Below are positions 34,427 through 42,948 of a stretch of DNA of 42,948 nucleotides, in pieces. The stretch covers positions 1 through 42,948 of the forward strand of contig CAZTDF010000008.1 in assembly GCA_964612465.1 (NCBI GenBank). The letters run 5' to 3'. The stretch's first letter is position 1, and the number at the start of each line of letters is the position of its first letter. Source of the stretch: JAFGPJ01 sp964612465 (GTDB lineage: Bacteria; Planctomycetota; Phycisphaerae; Sedimentisphaerales; Anaerobacaceae). A program made the translations under genes and the position numbers. Under the pieces are notes generated by a model. That model was not told where the DNA came from, made no database searches, and saw only the letters and a list, made by a program, of their open reading frames with translations.

Positions 34427-35002
34427 TTAATATGTAGAATTAAAAGGGGATTTGCTCGCTTGCTCAGTCCCGCCATAAGCACCCATATTAATAAAATATC
34501 CGCGTGGATGTGGCTCATACATGACTGGTGTCAATGGATCGCCGGCATCAATACATGGGCTGGTGACATCATCTATAACCCAGCTTTCACTCACCGGGTC
34601 CCACCGCCCCGCCTGTGATTTCAGATGATAGTCGCCATTTACCCATAAAGCGTTATTCGGATCATTCGGCTCGACAATGACGTTGGGATTATTCACATCC
34701 ACCCAATAAACCGGATCTGCGAATAGCGGATCGGCGTCAATATTGCCTTCGCCCCATACGACGACGCCGTAAGGGTCGTAGACGCCGGCCTGGCCGCCCT
34801 GGATGTCGCTGTAAGAGATTGTAATTGACGAGCCGACATCATTCCAAATTTCATTACCGCTGCCCCAGACGATGCAGTTAGTCATCTCAACATTGCTCGG
34901 AGCCTCAAAGAATTCATCGGAAGCCAGGGCATTTCCATTTTGTGCCGAGTTGCACGTTAATGTGCAGTTTGTAAGGATAAGATTCAGTATGTCAATAACC
35001 AA
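34427..35002 (-). pseudogene. C-terminal fragment of a parallel beta-helix (choice-of-anchor Q-type) protein
   Basis: About 190 codons with no signal peptide. The sequence reads like the last turns of a large right-handed beta-helix surface protein: LTNCTLTCNSAQNGNA, EMTNCIVWGSGNEIWND, ITISYSDIQGG, GNIDADPLFADP, DYHLKSQAGRWD and SPCIDAGDP ending in GAYGGTEQA. Such proteins normally have 400-900 residues with many more turns. The only start is an in-frame TTG and the frame closes just upstream, so the 5' part is deleted. It is probably a relic. Confidence 0.7.
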
Positions 35003-35253
35003 GCATCACGGTTGTTGCACTTTTATTCCAAACCTTAAGCACAGTATATACTGCAGATTCTAACACATGCAGCAGCCGTCAACATGAAAATCATACTTGC
35101 CTTTTTTATTTCATCACAAGGAAAAAATCGTTGTACATGCTAAAAGAATATGGTTTTATACTTTGCAAAGACAGCTCTTTAGTGGTCAACTCAGGTGACT
35201 TAAGGTCCCTTGAAAGTCGATTGATCATTAGCACCCATTTGAGGGAATAGGAA

Positions 35254-37440
35254 ATGGATAATACATCACTCAAAACAGGAGGTTTTACCCTGCCGGGTGA
35301 AGCCGGATACGAGGAACTAACGTTGCGTCTGGCTCAAAAGTGGGGTGCCGATGTGATTCGTGATAGTGATGGCACTCAACTGTCCGACAAGATCTATACC
35401 TCAAGCTACGATATTTATTCAACACTATGTGTAATCCGTATAGACAATGAATGGGCCAAGGCCAATATGAATAAGCTGCAACAGTGTTGCATAATGAGCC
35501 AGCCGATCCTAGCGGAAGCAGAAACCGTGATCATCGACCTGTTGAACGGCTACTTCAGAGAGCAATTCCGTATCAACAGCAACGACGATCCCAAACAATG
35601 GTGGCAGGTCTTCGACAGAACCACCGGCCGAGAAGTTCCTGCGGATAAATGGACGTTTGACCCACTAACCGGATCAGTTACGGTTCGCAATACCAGGAAA
35701 TGGCATATATACACTGTCAATTTCTTTGCCTATCGCATCTGGGAAGAAATCTCGATGTATAACCACGTCACGAACGACTGGGGAGCCAGAGAACACCTGA
35801 TGCCGATTGAGCCAATGCATCCTGAAACTCAGGAGCACATCCTATCCTATCTGGAGCAGTGGCTTCAAGAACACCCCAATACCAACGTCGTGCGGTTAAC
35901 TTCGCTGTTCTATAATTTCTGGTGGTTCTGGGGGGACCACCCAAAACAGCGATTCATTGTGAACGATTGGGGCTCCTATGAATTTACGGTCAATCCGCTG
36001 GCCATCCGGAAGTTCGAGGAGAAATACGGCTATCGCATGACTTCCGAAGACTTCGTGAACGCGGGGCTCTACAATAATTCTTACAAAGTCCCATCGAAAA
36101 AATATCGAGACTGGATGGATTTCATCAACGCCTTCGTGGTTAAATTCGGTCGCAAATGTGTGGATTTGATCCATGCCCACGACAAGAAGGCGTTCGTATT
36201 CTATAACGACCACTGGATCGGCGCCGAACCGACAGGCAAAAGATTTAAGGACTTGGCACTGGATGGCATCATCGATGGCATCTTCAGCGGTTTCGAAGCA
36301 CGAAAGGTCGCCGGAACCCGGGATGTTGAGGTTCGGGAACTTAGAATGCACCCCTACTTCTTCCCGACCGGTGTGAACGACGCACCATCGTTCCTTGAAG
36401 GGGGCAATCCTACCCTTGAATGTAAAACCTACTGGATGGATATCCGTCGAGCACTGCTGCGGGACAGCGTGGATCGCATCGGGTTCGGCGGGTATCTGCA
36501 CCTGGTTGAGAATCATCCCGATTTTATCGAATATGTCGTCCATTTGGCCGATGAGTTTCGAACGCTAAGGAATCTGCATGATAATGACGAGCCTTTCGCA
36601 CCCGAGTTCAAAGTCGCCATTTTAAGCGCTTGGGGACGTTTGAGGGCCTGGGGCTGCTGCGGCCATTATAACCGAGGCAACTATTATAACGAAGCCATGG
36701 AATCAATATCAGGCCTACCGCTTCACGTTGAGTTCATCAGTTTTGAAGATATCCTTAGCCAAGGCATACCGAGCGATATCAAGGTGATTATCAATGCCGG
36801 CAGGGTGAATGACGCTTGGACTGGCGGGCACTATTGGTCTCAGGAACAAATTATTGAAGTCCTTTCGGAGTTTGTTTACAACGGCGGCGGTTTCATCGGC
36901 ATAGGGGAACCTTCCGCTCTGAGGTACAGCAGTCAATACTTTCAGTTATGTCATATCCTCGGAGTGGATCGTGAAACAGGCTTGACTCGCGCGTTTCAGC
37001 GTTTTGAATTCGACCTTGTTCAAACACCGCATTTCATCCTCAAAGACATCACATCCGACCCGGACTTCGGTAAAGACATCGACAATATCTATGTCCTGGA
37101 TGAGGCCACCGAGGTATTAGCTGCCAGGGGCAAAAGCCCTATGATCACGATCAAGCAATTCGGGCAAGGTAGAAGTGTATATCTTTCCGGCCATCAATTC
37201 ACGCCCGAAAATGTCCGCTTGCTGCATCGTGCCATCTTTTACGCCGCTCAGGCCGAAGGGCAATACGGAACATATACATGCAGCAATACCTACACAGAAT
37301 GTGCTTATTATCCTAATCATCGTAAACTGGCAGTTATAAACAACAGCGACCAAGCACAGGATACGCTGATAACCTTAGAGAAAGGCAAAACTCTCGAAAC
37401 AAATCTGGAGCCGTACGGCTTTCAGATTATCGACGTGTAA
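35254..37440 (+). CDS. GH112 phosphorylase (galactosyl-rhamnose or galacto-N-biose type), cytoplasmic
   Basis: A 728-residue enzyme, the usual length of GH112, with GAGGGAATAGGAA before the ATG and no signal peptide. The TIM-barrel starts with GGFTLPGEAGYEELTLRLAQ and WGADVIRDSDGTQLSDKIY. Typical motifs follow: SMYNHVTNDWG, NTNVVRLTSLFYNFWW and AFVFYNDHWIGAEP with the acid D319. The C-terminal part has INAGRVNDAWTGGHYW and GGGFIGIGEPSAL. Family members split beta-galactosides with phosphate, giving galactose 1-phosphate plus L-rhamnose or N-acetylhexosamine. The neighbours (GH28, GH106, sugar symporter) favour D-galactosyl-1,4-L-rhamnose from rhamnogalacturonan; sequence alone does not decide. 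The transporter gene starts 45 bp downstream. Confidence 0.9.
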   Translation: MDNTSLKTGGFTLPGEAGYEELTLRLAQKWGADVIRDSDGTQLSDKIYTSSYDIYSTLCVIRIDNEWAKANMNKLQQCCIMSQPILAEAETVIIDLLNGYFREQFRINSNDDPKQWWQVFDRTTGREVPADKWTFDPLTGSVTVRNTRKWHIYTVNFFAYRIWEEISMYNHVTNDWGAREHLMPIEPMHPETQEHILSYLEQWLQEHPNTNVVRLTSLFYNFWWFWGDHPKQRFIVNDWGSYEFTVNPLAIRKFEEKYGYRMTSEDFVNAGLYNNSYKVPSKKYRDWMDFINAFVVKFGRKCVDLIHAHDKKAFVFYNDHWIGAEPTGKRFKDLALDGIIDGIFSGFEARKVAGTRDVEVRELRMHPYFFPTGVNDAPSFLEGGNPTLECKTYWMDIRRALLRDSVDRIGFGGYLHLVENHPDFIEYVVHLADEFRTLRNLHDNDEPFAPEFKVAILSAWGRLRAWGCCGHYNRGNYYNEAMESISGLPLHVEFISFEDILSQGIPSDIKVIINAGRVNDAWTGGHYWSQEQIIEVLSEFVYNGGGFIGIGEPSALRYSSQYFQLCHILGVDRETGLTRAFQRFEFDLVQTPHFILKDITSDPDFGKDIDNIYVLDEATEVLAARGKSPMITIKQFGQGRSVYLSGHQFTPENVRLLHRAIFYAAQAEGQYGTYTCSNTYTECAYYPNHRKLAVINNSDQAQDTLITLEKGKTLETNLEPYGFQIIDV

Positions 37441-37485
37441 AATGCTCATGCAGACATATTTAGTCACATAGGGGAACAATGCGCC

Positions 37486-38991
37486 ATGGAATCTAAAATC
37501 AACAATTCATCTGATTTCACTTCGTCCAATACTCCTAATCCGACCGGCACAGCTTCCGCAGGAAAGCTCTCAATCGTCGAAAAAGTTGGCTATGGTCTGG
37601 GCGATACCGCCTCCAATATCCTATACCAGGCGTGGAGCTTTTTCCTAATGATCTTCTATACGGATGTTTTCGGAATCCCCGCAAAAGTGGCAAGCTTCAT
37701 GTTTCTGGTAACCCGGATATGGGACATGATTAATGATCCCCTAATGGGTATGATCGCGGATCGTACCAACACACGGTGGGGTAAATTCCGTCCTTATTTG
37801 CTGTGGATGGCGGTTCCTTACGGCATACTCGCTTGTGCGATGTTCATCACACCAGACTGGAGCCGGAACATGAAAGTCGTCTACGCTTACGTCACCTATA
37901 TTCTGGCTACCATGGCCTATACTGCCATTAACATCCCCTATTCTTCGATGATGGTCGTAATGACACCCAATCCCAAGGAACGGACAACCCTGTCGCAGTA
38001 TCGCTTCTTCTTTGCCTTTGTGGGCATGCTCCTAATTACGACTTTTACCCTGCCCCTGGCAAAGTTTTTCGGGTCCAATCCCTCCCATCCGGGCTACAGC
38101 GAGGAACTGGGTTATAGTCAAGCCCTGGGGTACCAGGTGACTATGGGTGTATTCGGCGCCCTTGCCATAATTCTCCTATTCATTACCTTCCTGACCACAC
38201 GCGAGCGAGTCCAGCCTCCGAAAGAGCAGAAGAGCGCGTTTAGGCGAGACCTCAGGGAAGTCGCCAGGAATACAGCCTGGATTGTGATATTTTTGGCGGC
38301 GATATTCTGGTTAATTCACAACATGATTCGCAACGGCATGGTGGCATACTATTTTGATTATGTCAATGGCAACGGTAGCAAGGTCCTGTTCACCTGGACT
38401 CTGGGAGCACTGAAACTGGACTTCAATCAAACTACAGTCTTTTTGACGATTGGCACTTTTGGTATGATGGCCGGCGTGCTCATTAGCACCCCACTTAAAA
38501 AACGCTTCGGTCGCAAGCCTTTGACGATTTTCTTTTCCCTGGCCAGCGTGGTCCTGGGTGGAGCATTTTATTGGTTGCCGTCTGATAATTTTAAATTGCT
38601 TGGAATAATGAATTTCATATGGGCAATCGTCGCAGGCGCGATGCCGGTCTTCTTCTTTACCATATTTGCCGATGTCGCAGACTTTCACGAATGGAAGTTT
38701 AGACAGCGGGCCACAGGTCTGATTATCGCGGGCATTATGTTCGCTATTAAGATGGGTGTCGCCATCGGTGGATTTCTCGGGCTGTACATCCTGGGACAGT
38801 ACGGATATGAGAAGGATCTGCCCATAACCCCGGAAATCATTAATGGTATCAAACTGCTGTTCAGCCTAATTCCGGCCGGTTTTATTCTGGTCTGCGGGAT
38901 CATTCTTTTTTTCTATCCCATCAGTGAAAAGATGTTGGCCACGATTGAGGTGGACTTGAAACAACGAAAAAGCGGTGAGGAGGAAATATAG
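37486..38991 (+). CDS. GPH-family (MelB-like) sugar:cation symporter
   Basis: A 501-residue integral membrane protein with about twelve helices. The opening VEKVGYGLGDTASNILYQAW and the motif INDPLMGMIADRTNTRWGKF with GKFRPYLLW are typical of the glycoside-pentoside-hexuronide family; the aspartates in DPLMGMIAD correspond to the cation-site aspartates of MelB. The central loop ERVQPPKEQKSAFRRDLREV separates two six-helix halves. It likely imports the disaccharide used by the GH112 enzyme, with Na+ or H+. It lies in the same operon as the phosphorylase and ends 36 bp from the convergent GH106 gene. Confidence 0.92.
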   Translation: MESKINNSSDFTSSNTPNPTGTASAGKLSIVEKVGYGLGDTASNILYQAWSFFLMIFYTDVFGIPAKVASFMFLVTRIWDMINDPLMGMIADRTNTRWGKFRPYLLWMAVPYGILACAMFITPDWSRNMKVVYAYVTYILATMAYTAINIPYSSMMVVMTPNPKERTTLSQYRFFFAFVGMLLITTFTLPLAKFFGSNPSHPGYSEELGYSQALGYQVTMGVFGALAIILLFITFLTTRERVQPPKEQKSAFRRDLREVARNTAWIVIFLAAIFWLIHNMIRNGMVAYYFDYVNGNGSKVLFTWTLGALKLDFNQTTVFLTIGTFGMMAGVLISTPLKKRFGRKPLTIFFSLASVVLGGAFYWLPSDNFKLLGIMNFIWAIVAGAMPVFFFTIFADVADFHEWKFRQRATGLIIAGIMFAIKMGVAIGGFLGLYILGQYGYEKDLPITPEIINGIKLLFSLIPAGFILVCGIILFFYPISEKMLATIEVDLKQRKSGEEEI

Positions 38992-39027
38992 CCTCACTGC
39001 AATCGTCTTCGGACCATTGAGTTAGGC

Positions 39028-41187
39028 TCAGAGTGCCGGTCCGATCACCAGCAACCTGGCTTCGTAAGGTTTGAATTCCAGGGGTAACTGCATCTTGCCC
39101 TCTGTAGTGACATTAGCTGGAACGGTCTTAATCCGGCCGGTTCGTGTCATCCACTGCTGAACCGTACCCTTGCCCATCAGGGTAATCTTGCACGTTAGCG
39201 GTTCCTTGATTTCGTTGAACAGGAAATAGACATCCGCATCTTGCCAGCTTTTGTGTATAACTTTGAGATCGCCGCAAGGCCGGTCCAAAGTCACGTCCGG
39301 ATCAGGCAGAACGGCTCTGGCCTTGTCAGTAAGTTCGATATTCTTTTCTTTATCCGCCCAAGACAGATCTTTGGGTGTCAGTGCTTCCATAAAAGACTTA
39401 TCTACCACAAGCTCTGGTTCATCACCTAAGAAGACGACTTTTCCGCCGCCTTGGGCAAAAGCCTGCAGGCGATCGAGAGCACTCCTGGAAATCGCACTGA
39501 CCGACGGCAGGATTACTACTTGATAACTTTGGCCGCTTAGATTGGTGAAGGCGCCGTCTTTGAGCTTCATGATCTCGGCCACGGCCTGGTCATCTACGAA
39601 GTCGAAATCACGCTGCCGTTCCATTAATTGCTGTGTAAGGGTCCACATTACCTTGTCCGGCTTATAGTCACCGTACCAGAAACTCAGCGAAGGAAAGTAT
39701 ACTGCGATCCGTGCATCCGAGCGACCCTGGGACAGGACATAACAGGCACGGTTGACCGAAGCCATCATGCCCGGGAAGTTGGGATCGGCCATGTAGCTGT
39801 ACTGCTGCCGGATGGTGGCCTGCTCTTTGGATGAGGCCGGAAAGAACATGAATTCGAACAGATTCACGCCCCGGACCATTTGATAATTAACGCCCCATTC
39901 GGCAGTCTCGACCGTTACGGGAGACTCGTTGTATGCGGCATAGCTTTCGCTGAGAACACGTGGTTTACCGTAAACGTGGGCCACCGATGCAGGCAGACGC
40001 ACGAAATCGGCGTTCTTGCCCGGCCAGACCTGGTTCCAGATGCTGTCCACACCCGGAATCTGGACTTCGCGCAGGTCTCGAAAGTAGTCACCGCTGGTGA
40101 AGGTTAAAGTTTCCAATCGGTGTTCATTGTTCAGGTGAGTCATGTGCTCGACACCGTTGTCTGCGCACCATTTGGCTTGCAGGCCGAAGAAGTGTTTGCC
40201 GTAGAGTTGCGACCATACATCCCAGTAGTCGGCCTTGGCCCGGCGTTGCTTGTCGGTCAGTTCGATGCGCGGGTCCCGCCGTCCCATGTGGACGCAATAA
40301 GGAAGATAGGGCGTGACATCATAGCCCTTTTTCTCTTTGAAGAGGTCCAGGATACCCTCGGTCCAGGGTGTGGCTGCAAATTCCGGTTCGTCACCGCGGA
40401 AGCCTAAAACCGTGGCGCCGAGTTCCTGACCCAAGGCTTTTTTGTACTGCTCATGGGTCCAGGCGATAAACTGCTTGACGGCCACGGGATTAATCAGGTC
40501 GCCCACAGAATTCTTTGTGGTCTTGGCACGGGTGGAGTCATTGACCGCACGTGTAACGGGCGTACGGTAATTATAATCAATGATGAGAAGCTGCCAGTCT
40601 CCTTCGGCGGGGGCCGTCCATTCGATCCTGTTCTTACTGATGTCAAGGATCGTGTTTTTACCGTTGTCACGATTGACGGCCAGAACGCCGATGGTTCGCT
40701 CTGGTAGATCACGTGAGATCGATTGACCGTTTTCAATGTTGATACGTTCGGCCACACTCAGGCCCATCATGCGCAGATCAGGGCGCTGCTTGCTGAACAG
40801 CCCACCAGCAAAACCGCTGGGGTATTTGCCTTCATCGATAATCCAGACCCGCATGCCCCGGACCTTGGCCTGGTCCACAGCAAACCGCACCATCTTGAAC
40901 CATCCTTCGGTCAGGTAGGGTGCGTTGTCCATATCATAACCGGCTTCAATAGTGACAGCCCGAAAGCCGCGCCTATGCGCCAGATCTAAGTCCCGTATAA
41001 TCACTTCCTCAGTAATAGGTCCATCCCAGCCCCACGTCACGGTAACAGCATACTCCGGCGGGGGAGACTGAAAATGGACCGCCACTTCCGCAGCTTTCGG
41101 ATAAGACAGTTGCTGCCAGGGTTTCTGCCCCCATACAACGGATGTTAATGTTAAGCTTAGGATAAGACTTACGGAAGTTCGTTTCAT
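39028..41187 (-). CDS. GH106-like alpha-L-rhamnosidase, secreted
   Basis: A 719-residue protein; AAGGTGG lies 5 nt before the ATG. The signal peptide is MKRTSVSLILSLTLTSVVWG. The barrel has WIIDEGKYPSGFAGG (116-129), the GH106-type DE..(W/Y)PSG motif, followed by VLGFRGDEPEF (261-270), HMTHLNNEH and RVLSESYAAY, then a C-terminal glutamine-amidotransferase-like domain (SYQVVILPSVSAISRSALDR) and a beta tail. GH106 enzymes cleave terminal alpha-L-rhamnose, with a calcium site. It is shorter than the full-length Bacteroides enzymes (about 1100 residues), so it is a divergent member. Its start is 58 bp behind the GH28 stop, in one operon. Confidence 0.8.
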   Translation of the reverse strand: MKRTSVSLILSLTLTSVVWGQKPWQQLSYPKAAEVAVHFQSPPPEYAVTVTWGWDGPITEEVIIRDLDLAHRRGFRAVTIEAGYDMDNAPYLTEGWFKMVRFAVDQAKVRGMRVWIIDEGKYPSGFAGGLFSKQRPDLRMMGLSVAERINIENGQSISRDLPERTIGVLAVNRDNGKNTILDISKNRIEWTAPAEGDWQLLIIDYNYRTPVTRAVNDSTRAKTTKNSVGDLINPVAVKQFIAWTHEQYKKALGQELGATVLGFRGDEPEFAATPWTEGILDLFKEKKGYDVTPYLPYCVHMGRRDPRIELTDKQRRAKADYWDVWSQLYGKHFFGLQAKWCADNGVEHMTHLNNEHRLETLTFTSGDYFRDLREVQIPGVDSIWNQVWPGKNADFVRLPASVAHVYGKPRVLSESYAAYNESPVTVETAEWGVNYQMVRGVNLFEFMFFPASSKEQATIRQQYSYMADPNFPGMMASVNRACYVLSQGRSDARIAVYFPSLSFWYGDYKPDKVMWTLTQQLMERQRDFDFVDDQAVAEIMKLKDGAFTNLSGQSYQVVILPSVSAISRSALDRLQAFAQGGGKVVFLGDEPELVVDKSFMEALTPKDLSWADKEKNIELTDKARAVLPDPDVTLDRPCGDLKVIHKSWQDADVYFLFNEIKEPLTCKITLMGKGTVQQWMTRTGRIKTVPANVTTEGKMQLPLEFKPYEARLLVIGPAL

Positions 41188-41245
41188 AATTCCACCTTAT
41201 TCGATTTATAAAAATCCAATCCATTTACACCAAATACAGCGTATG

Positions 41246-42502
41246 TCATGGAGCATTGCGACGAATGATCGGCTCGCCTTCTTCGACTTCAATGGCAAGG
41301 CCCGATAGATCCAGGTCACGGACGTTTTCCAGCAACAGGCCCCGTTGGGCCTTGATATGACAGTTCTGGAAGGAGACATTCAGAATGGGACTGTCTTTCA
41401 GCCCGCGCATATCACCTACATGGTCGGTCGTACCCGATACATTAATAATCCTGACATTGCGGACCACCGGCAGTGGATCCGACGGGGGCTTGAGCGGTGG
41501 ACGCATACGCCAGGCCATATTGAATTCAAAGGCCTTGCGTGTATCTATCAAAACCAAATCACGGTAGGTGATATGTTCCACCACCCCGCCGCGACTGGGC
41601 TGGCTCTTGAATCGGATCGGGGCCCAGTTGTCCGCCTCCATGATACAGTCGCGAATCTCGACATGTCGAATGCCGCCGGACATCTCGCTGCCCATGGATA
41701 CACCGCCGTGGCCGTAGCGGAAGCGACATTTTTCCACGACGATATCTTCGGCCGGTCGGTTCACACGACGGCCGTCCTCGTCCTTACCGCTCTTGATGGC
41801 AATGCAGTCATCGTTTACATCGATGTCACAACCTGTAATACGGACTTTCCTGCTCGAATCCACGTCAATACCGTCGGAGCTGATGATGTTATGTGCGGCA
41901 CGGATGACCAGATTCTCGACGAGCACATTTTCACTATAGAGAATAAACAATCCCCAGCAGGCCTGGTTTTTAATTGATATACCTGAAACCTTAACGTCCC
42001 TGCAGTTCTGAATCCCGATCAGACGCGGCCGGCCAATTTTCAATTCCAGGCTGCCGCGGGGATAGCGTTCCATCCAGGCATCACCAGAACCCTCGATACT
42101 GCCGGGACCGGTGATATCCACATCGTTCATGTCAAAGAAATTCACCAGGGCGGCGGTCCAGACTTTTTCCTCGCCCTCCCACCGGGTGGGCACCTGGGGA
42201 TAGTCATTAGGATCGACCGTACCCTTAAGCACGGCATCCTTTTCCAGATGCAGATCCACTCCCTGTTTGAAAAATACCGAACCGGTCAGGAACGTTCCGG
42301 CCGGCACCGTTAGGGTCCCGCCACCGGCAGCGCATTTATCGATGGCGGCCTGAATAGACCGTGTGTTTAGGATCTTGCTGTCGCCGACCGCTCCGAAATC
42401 GGTTATCAGCACGGATTGAATCCGGGCAGGGACAAGGTTCGACAGGAAAAGGGTAATCAATACCACCGTTAGCAAGCTAAATTGATTCGAGGGTTTGATC
42501 AT
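41246..42502 (-). CDS. GH28 polygalacturonase/rhamnogalacturonase family protein, secreted
   Basis: A 418-residue enzyme with AAGGAAGG before the ATG and a signal peptide (LLTVVLITLFLSNLVPA). It starts in the usual way with TDFGAVGD and TRSIQAAIDKCAAGGGTLTVPAG and folds as a parallel beta-helix. All four GH28 motifs are visible: SSDGID (208-213), NDDCIAIKSG with the Asp pair 231-232, GHGGVSMGSE (H265) and RFKS (297-300). The first motif has SSDG where many enzymes have NTDG, as in exo-acting and rhamnogalacturonan-type members. It would remove galacturonic acid from pectin or rhamnogalacturonan oligosaccharides. First gene of the operon with GH106. Confidence 0.9.
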   Translation of the reverse strand: MIKPSNQFSLLTVVLITLFLSNLVPARIQSVLITDFGAVGDSKILNTRSIQAAIDKCAAGGGTLTVPAGTFLTGSVFFKQGVDLHLEKDAVLKGTVDPNDYPQVPTRWEGEEKVWTAALVNFFDMNDVDITGPGSIEGSGDAWMERYPRGSLELKIGRPRLIGIQNCRDVKVSGISIKNQACWGLFILYSENVLVENLVIRAAHNIISSDGIDVDSSRKVRITGCDIDVNDDCIAIKSGKDEDGRRVNRPAEDIVVEKCRFRYGHGGVSMGSEMSGGIRHVEIRDCIMEADNWAPIRFKSQPSRGGVVEHITYRDLVLIDTRKAFEFNMAWRMRPPLKPPSDPLPVVRNVRIINVSGTTDHVGDMRGLKDSPILNVSFQNCHIKAQRGLLLENVRDLDLSGLAIEVEEGEPIIRRNAP

Positions 42503-42561
42503 CGGTCCTTCCTTAATGGTATAGTAACCTGATTGTATTAATTACTTCGAGTCTGATGTGT

Positions 42562-42591
42562 ATTATACTCAACTTGACTCTGTTACCACAA
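42562..42591 (-). promoter_or_regulatory. Predicted promoter of the GH28-GH106 operon
   Basis: TATAAT (42562-42567) is perfect; TTGTGG (42586-42591), 18 bp upstream on the minus strand, is a partial -35. The leader would be about 55 nt. The rest of 42592-42948 holds no gene that I can support; the short plus-strand frame at 42558-42770 has no family match. Confidence 0.4.
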
Positions 42592-42948
42592 AAAAATTTT
42601 CTTTGATGCTTCCTCGAAACGACTTGCAGGCCAAATGTTGCAGTTTAACAATACCCACTAATGCCGGACGGCAACAGGAATGGTACTTAAGCGAACCGTT
42701 ACTTCCAGGACACCTTGCGCGATCCGGCTTTGTGAATGGCAATTCGATTATGTTCCTGTCCTTCTGCTAATGGTAATCGGTCAATACGAACCGTACAATC
42801 AGATGGGACCTCTAAAGTGGCGGAGGCCGCGATAGGTGTTGAAGTTCTTGTTCTTCTGTTTCTATACGGTTTTGCCACCCCTTTTCTTCTTCCAACTGAA
42901 CAGTTAATATTTGATTCCGCTGAAAAACCCCCACAAGAATCATTTATT

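Overview
The window looks like a fragment of a metagenome-assembled genome from the Planctomycetota, most likely a Phycisphaerae/Sedimentisphaerales-type bacterium. I infer this from several traits seen together: a C-terminal PEP-CTERM anchor, two DUF1080 (3-keto-disaccharide hydrolase-like) proteins, repeated YYWRVDEV-type beta-sandwich modules with a PA14 domain, an ECF sigma factor translationally coupled to a zinc-finger Ser/Thr kinase, and secreted carbohydrate-active enzymes. Three 100-N gaps are present. Two of them (12216-12315, 20180-20279) have the same 55 bp on both sides, so they are assembler placeholders inside intact reading frames. The third (17940-18039) is a genuine break.

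Region by region: 1-3439 holds a secreted PA14/carbohydrate-binding protein running off the left edge and a PEP-CTERM protein, both on the minus strand. 3890-6879 is a two-gene signalling operon (ECF sigma plus HxxxCxxC-kinase-membrane protein). 7059-9854 holds two lipoproteins, a small membrane protein and a decayed TPR/PQQ remnant. 10203-12992 holds a predicted exported methyltransferase and an amidohydrolase whose 3' part has been replaced by a frameshifted CBM9-like fragment. 13028-16086 is a divergent pair (PhoD-like phosphatase, FG-GAP protein). 16204-17939 is a second ECF operon ending in signal peptidase I. 18040-22521 is a minus-strand run: PQQ-propeller protein, prolyl oligopeptidase and YdjC-family deacetylase. 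22769-26417 holds an SBBP-propeller/GH30-like fusion and a 3D-domain protein. 26787-29100 is a likely operon of a nitrilase-family amidase, an amino-acid racemase and an FMN reductase. 29170-33997 holds DUF1080, SppA and DUF1080-ThuA genes around a 1.4 kb repeat-rich intergenic stretch.

The right end (35254-42502) is a compact predicted pectin/rhamnogalacturonan utilisation locus. A cytoplasmic GH112 phosphorylase and a GPH-family sugar symporter lie on the plus strand, facing a secreted GH28 and a secreted GH106-like rhamnosidase on the minus strand. Together they suggest extracellular release of Gal-Rha-type oligosaccharides, symport, and energy-saving phosphorolysis inside the cell.

The most unusual items are the signal-peptide-bearing methyltransferase fused to three repeated beta modules, the two ECF operons, the exact 42-nt duplication of a signal-peptide core, the inverted-repeat/hairpin array upstream of sppA, and several chimeric gene remnants. 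I saw no tRNA, rRNA, CRISPR array or intact insertion sequence.
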